This document shows positions 61,119 through 64,000 of a DNA stretch of 64,000 bases, piece by piece. How positions within the stretch are numbered: position 1 is the stretch's first letter; each line of letters begins with the position of its first letter. The position numbers and the translations under genes were made by a program. The stretch is taken from contig NW_020194541.1 in assembly GCF_002865645.1 (NCBI RefSeq), positions 599,181 to 663,180 of the forward strand, in the 5' to 3' direction. Under the pieces are notes generated by a model. The model was given only the letters and a program-made list of their open reading frames with translations, did no database searches and was not told the origin of the DNA. This stretch comes from Hyaloscypha bicolor E (Eukaryota > Ascomycota > Leotiomycetes > Helotiales > Hyaloscyphaceae).

Positions 61119-61649
61119 ATGGCTTCCTCTCTCCCTCCAAAAATCCACACCTACCACTGCGTCTGCACCTCCTTCCTCCTCGCCTCCACGCACTCTCTCT
61201 CCACGCTCCCCCGCCGCTCAACTTCGAACTCCCCCACCGCCGACGCCGCCATAATCCTCCCTCTCCCATCTTCGCCCCCAACCCTGTCCTCCGAAGATGC
61301 AGACCTACCACAAGAAGGCTACAGCCTGTTATTAGGCATGGCGCAAGACAAAAAAGTCACAATCGTTCGTAGGGAAGATGGGTTCGAGAAGCGGATTTGT
61401 TGGAGGTGTGAGAGGTGTGGGGTGATTGTTGGGTACGAGTTGCAGACACAGATACAGGGAGGGGAGGCTATGGATTTGGATGGTGGGGAGAAGGGTAAGG
61501 AGAAAGAGGAGGGGTATCAGGGGAAAGTGGTTTATTTGCTGCCGGGTGGGGTGCAGAGTACGGATGTTATGATGGGGCGAACGAATGGGGGGAAGAAGAT
61601 TGGGGAGCAGGACGTTGCAGTAAAGGGCGCGGTGGCTGTTTTTGAATAG
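61119..61649 (+). CDS. STEEP1 family protein (UPF0428)
   Basis: A single exon of 176 aa from ATG 61119. N-terminal HTYHCVCTSFLLAST, then GYSLLLGMAQDKKVTIVRRE, DGFEKRICWRCERCGVIVGY and VVYLLPGGVQSTDVM occur in the order seen in eukaryotic STEEP1/CXorf56 proteins, with the Cys pairs forming a likely metal-binding site. In animals the protein assists ER exit of STING; in fungi the role is not established. A Ser/Pro-rich insert (residues about 28-60) and an acidic Gly/Glu insert (about 110-130) lengthen it. It is divergent from the peptidase gene. Confidence 0.82.
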   Translation: MASSLPPKIHTYHCVCTSFLLASTHSLSTLPRRSTSNSPTADAAIILPLPSSPPTLSSEDADLPQEGYSLLLGMAQDKKVTIVRREDGFEKRICWRCERCGVIVGYELQTQIQGGEAMDLDGGEKGKEKEEGYQGKVVYLLPGGVQSTDVMMGRTNGGKKIGEQDVAVKGAVAVFE

Positions 61650-62048
61650 TGCTCTTGACTCTGGGACTGGGGAGAGAGAGTTGGAGAGACCTGTTGATAG
61701 AAGAAAAAGGGGATAGCATCACAGCATAGCGCGGCGTTCACATCAAAATACCAATTCCCAGTTCTGCTTCTTCTCAATTGCGTTCATTCAATTCCATGCT
61801 ATGCACTCCCCACAAGAAGTCCATGATCTGCAAATCGATATCCATCCAGCCTCCGTTCCCTCTCCCATAACACCAGAGGAAGGCGGAGGCAAATCCATAC
61901 ATCAAACAATCAATAACAGCAACGTAACGCCATGTCTCCCCCCGTGTCTTCTGTGCATATCCGCAGCCCTAGCCATGCCATGAATGCGTATTCCTACAAT
62001 GAAGTATGCTCTCTCTATCCCGCCGTCACTCTCTTTCGGATTCGTCGT
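61650..62048. terminator. Convergent 3' regions of STEEP1 and the myosin light chain
   Basis: About 400 bp between the stops of converging genes; no coding evidence and no repeat. Confidence 0.5.
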
Positions 62049-62669
62049 CTAGTTTGCGAGGATCGTGCGGACGAGTTCTATTCCCCCTCATATCAGCACC
62101 CATCCCTCCCATCTCAATTCTTCCCTGCAAGAATCAAGGGGGACAAGAAAGAGAACATACCAGTATAATTAATCTCCCCCGAACTCGTATCCACCGCCTT
62201 CAACAACTCATCCACCTCCTCATCACTCATCTTCTCCCCCAAATTCGTCAAGATATACCGTAACTGACCGACACCAATGAACCCCGTCATGTCCTTGTCA
62301 AACACCTGGAAGCCGCGGCAGTACTCTTCGGGCTCGCCAGGGTCGCGGAAGCCGCCCGGGCGGTTGAGAATCTTGGAGAAGGTCTCGAAATCGACTGTAT
62401 GCCCACCCATTCTCACAATCAGCACATTCTCCCTTCTCCTCTGGGCGCGGATCGGGGATGGATTGGGGGATGCAGGGAAACCGACAGTCCGAACCGACAT
62501 TCTTCTCCAACTCCCGAATCTCCTGCAGCGTCGGATTCTGACCGCACGCTCGGAGTAGGTCGCCGAGAGACTCCAGCTGCACGCGCTGGTTGCCGCGCTT
62601 GTCGAAGAGCGCGAATGCTTCTTTGTAGTTGGTGCTTGCCTGCGCGTCGTACGGTGCGTTAGATGCCAT
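62049..62669 (-). CDS. Myosin essential light chain (Cdc4/Mlc1-type EF-hand protein)
   Basis: Exons are 62669-62486, 62394-62161 and 62077-62049, giving 148 aa; introns of 91 and 83 bp are GT-AG. The last exon adds only ELVRTILAN and a stop. Blocks YKEAFALFDKRGNQRV, LGDLLRACGQNPTLQEI, VGSDFDFETFSKILNRPGGF, FQVFDKDMTGFIGVGQLRYI, LTNLGEKMSDEEVDELLKAV and GEINYTELVRTILAN follow Cdc4-type light chains; only the third EF-hand loop (DKDMTGFIGVGQ) keeps several acidic ligands. The protein binds IQ motifs of class II/V myosin at the contractile ring. Confidence 0.92.
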
Positions 62670-64000
62670 TTTCCTTTCCTTTCGGTCAAAGTATCCCGTC
62701 AAACGCTCTTGAACCCCTAACCGTCTCTTTCAAACAAATGGAAGTGGAATGGAATGGATGGTGTGGATGGATGGGCTGATGTGTATCCAATGCAAATCAA
62801 AATCGATGGAGGAAGCAATGCGCGGATGTGATGTGGTGTGATGCGATGAAGTTGTACGTAAGGTCTCGAAAGTAAGGCAAGTCACGTCGTCGTCAACAAG
62901 TCAAAATGCCGTCGTGCCTGCCTGCCTGCCTTCCTTTCTTCCGCTGCCTTCCTTGCGTTGCCGTTCGGCGGTTTTTTTTTTGGCGCCGCGCTTTCCCTAA
63001 TCCGCGCACCTGGAGGGTAAACAGAGAGAGCACTCACCATAATGCTTGTTGTTCCTGAGGCGAACAGAGTACGCGGAGATATTGAGGGATGAATGGGAGG
63101 ACGAGGAATGGATGTGTATGAAAATGTGTTTTCTTTGGTCCGTGTCATTTATGCGGGTGCGTGGTTGAAACGAAACATTGGTGGGTTTGGCTGGTGGGCA
63201 CAGCAACGCGATAGCGGGCGGGCGAGGCTGTGATTCCGGCGATGGAGCCAAGCGAGATGGGTGAGATTAAGGGGGTCGGAATTGAGCAATCAGGAGGCAG
63301 GATTGGGATTCTTTTTGGAAGATTCACATTCCCAAGCGTTAGAGTATTTCTCATAAGTCGGCCTTCAAATGTTATAGTCGGCCTATTTCTTTTCAATCAC
63401 TAATGGGAATTGCATATTGTAAATTTCGAGCATTTTTGAGTATCACAGTTGGACTACAACGATAATGAAAAACGACGAATCTCAAGGGCAACAACAACAG
63501 AACATGAACCCCCCTATCTCGCGACACTACCAATAAAAACATTGAGCCATCATATCTCGCGATAATATAATTTCCAATCTTGTATTTGTTTTCGCTGGTC
63601 TATATAAAACCCTTGCTCTCTCTCAGGCAATTCCAATTGTCCAACGTAATTTCATGACTGATGAGCATATCGGCGGTCAAGTGGGGTAGCTGGCATTGTG
63701 CTGTGAGAAAGTGTAGGCTTTGGTATGTTCATTATCAGGACCATCGATCCTTTCTCTCGGCTGCAGCCATGACAGCGTCTTGCAAAGAACTGTCGAGATG
63801 AGTTTTGTGGTCAGGGAACTTCGTGTTCGCATTTCGTTCCATCCCCTTTCGGCTTGAGATTTAACCTGTCGCACTTCCGGAACTCCATCGAAGGAACGGC
63901 TTGGTGGTTAGGTCGATCTTAGTAGGAAGAAGCAAGGACATGAAAGCGGTATCCTGCGAACGAGAGTCCGCGAACGTTTTAGTCATCGAAAATTCGGTGA
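62670..64000. promoter_or_regulatory. Upstream of the light-chain gene to the window edge
   Basis: No gene supported. A short CCTG microsatellite lies at about 62917-62930. A TATATAAAA box at 63601-63609 precedes CT-rich sequence in plus orientation, compatible with a promoter for a gene beyond the window, but the first ATG (63654) opens only an 11-codon frame. Confidence 0.5.

Noticed and set aside
1..64000. tRNA, rRNA and CRISPR arrays
   Set aside because: No tRNA-like A/B boxes with a cloverleaf, no rRNA core sequence and no regularly spaced repeats were seen; CRISPR is not expected in a fungal nucleus.

Overview
The window is nuclear DNA of a filamentous ascomycete (Pezizomycotina). The evidence is short GT-AG introns of about 41-91 bp, several HET-domain genes, a conserved fungal HeLo-like N-terminal domain, and a 25.7-kb block whose TpA-rich, CpA/TpG-poor composition is the signature of repeat-induced point mutation (RIP). 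A leotiomycete is a reasonable guess, but the sequence alone does not prove it.

Left arm (1-11312): the 5' end of a probable GH13-like protein (minus, runs off the edge); an intact seven-exon LaeA-type methyltransferase (minus) divergent from an intact plant-type O-methyltransferase (plus), with a TA-flanked foldback element in their shared promoter; a decayed second O-methyltransferase (minus); ALG10, the last glucosyltransferase of the N-glycan precursor pathway (minus); then the first part of a HET-domain gene (plus).

Centre (11313-36992): one AT-rich insertion with imperfect inverted termini, flanked on both sides by TA. It sits inside the HET gene, and joining the flanks at a single TA restores the reading frame. 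Two nested Ty3/gypsy-type LTR elements (about 11434-22132 and 23619-29749) and degraded sequence fill it. RIP is strong inside and fades at the edges.

Right arm (36993-64000): the 3' part of the interrupted HET gene; an AttH/CrtC-like lipocalin-fold protein of the fungal Diels-Alderase type; a broken HeLo-like STAND N-terminal gene; an MFS transporter; a HET gene lacking its core; an ankyrin/HeLo-like gene; a succinate dehydrogenase cytochrome b subunit (SDHC); a zinc-finger (REI1-like) fragment; two more damaged HET genes; then a conserved housekeeping end with an M3 metallopeptidase, a STEEP1 homologue and a Cdc4-type myosin light chain.

Two themes stand out. First, five allorecognition-type loci (four HET genes and one HeLo-like gene) lie within about 47 kb and each carries a different lesion: insertion plus nonsense, core deletion, lost splice acceptor, nonsense, or frameshift plus nonsense. 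The single-base lesions are all C:G to T:A. Second, secondary-metabolism-type genes (two methyltransferases, the Diels-Alderase-like protein, an MFS pump and a dead O-methyltransferase) are scattered on both sides of the insertion without a backbone synthase in view. Gene models were spliced by hand from reading-frame continuity and family conservation; no search was run.
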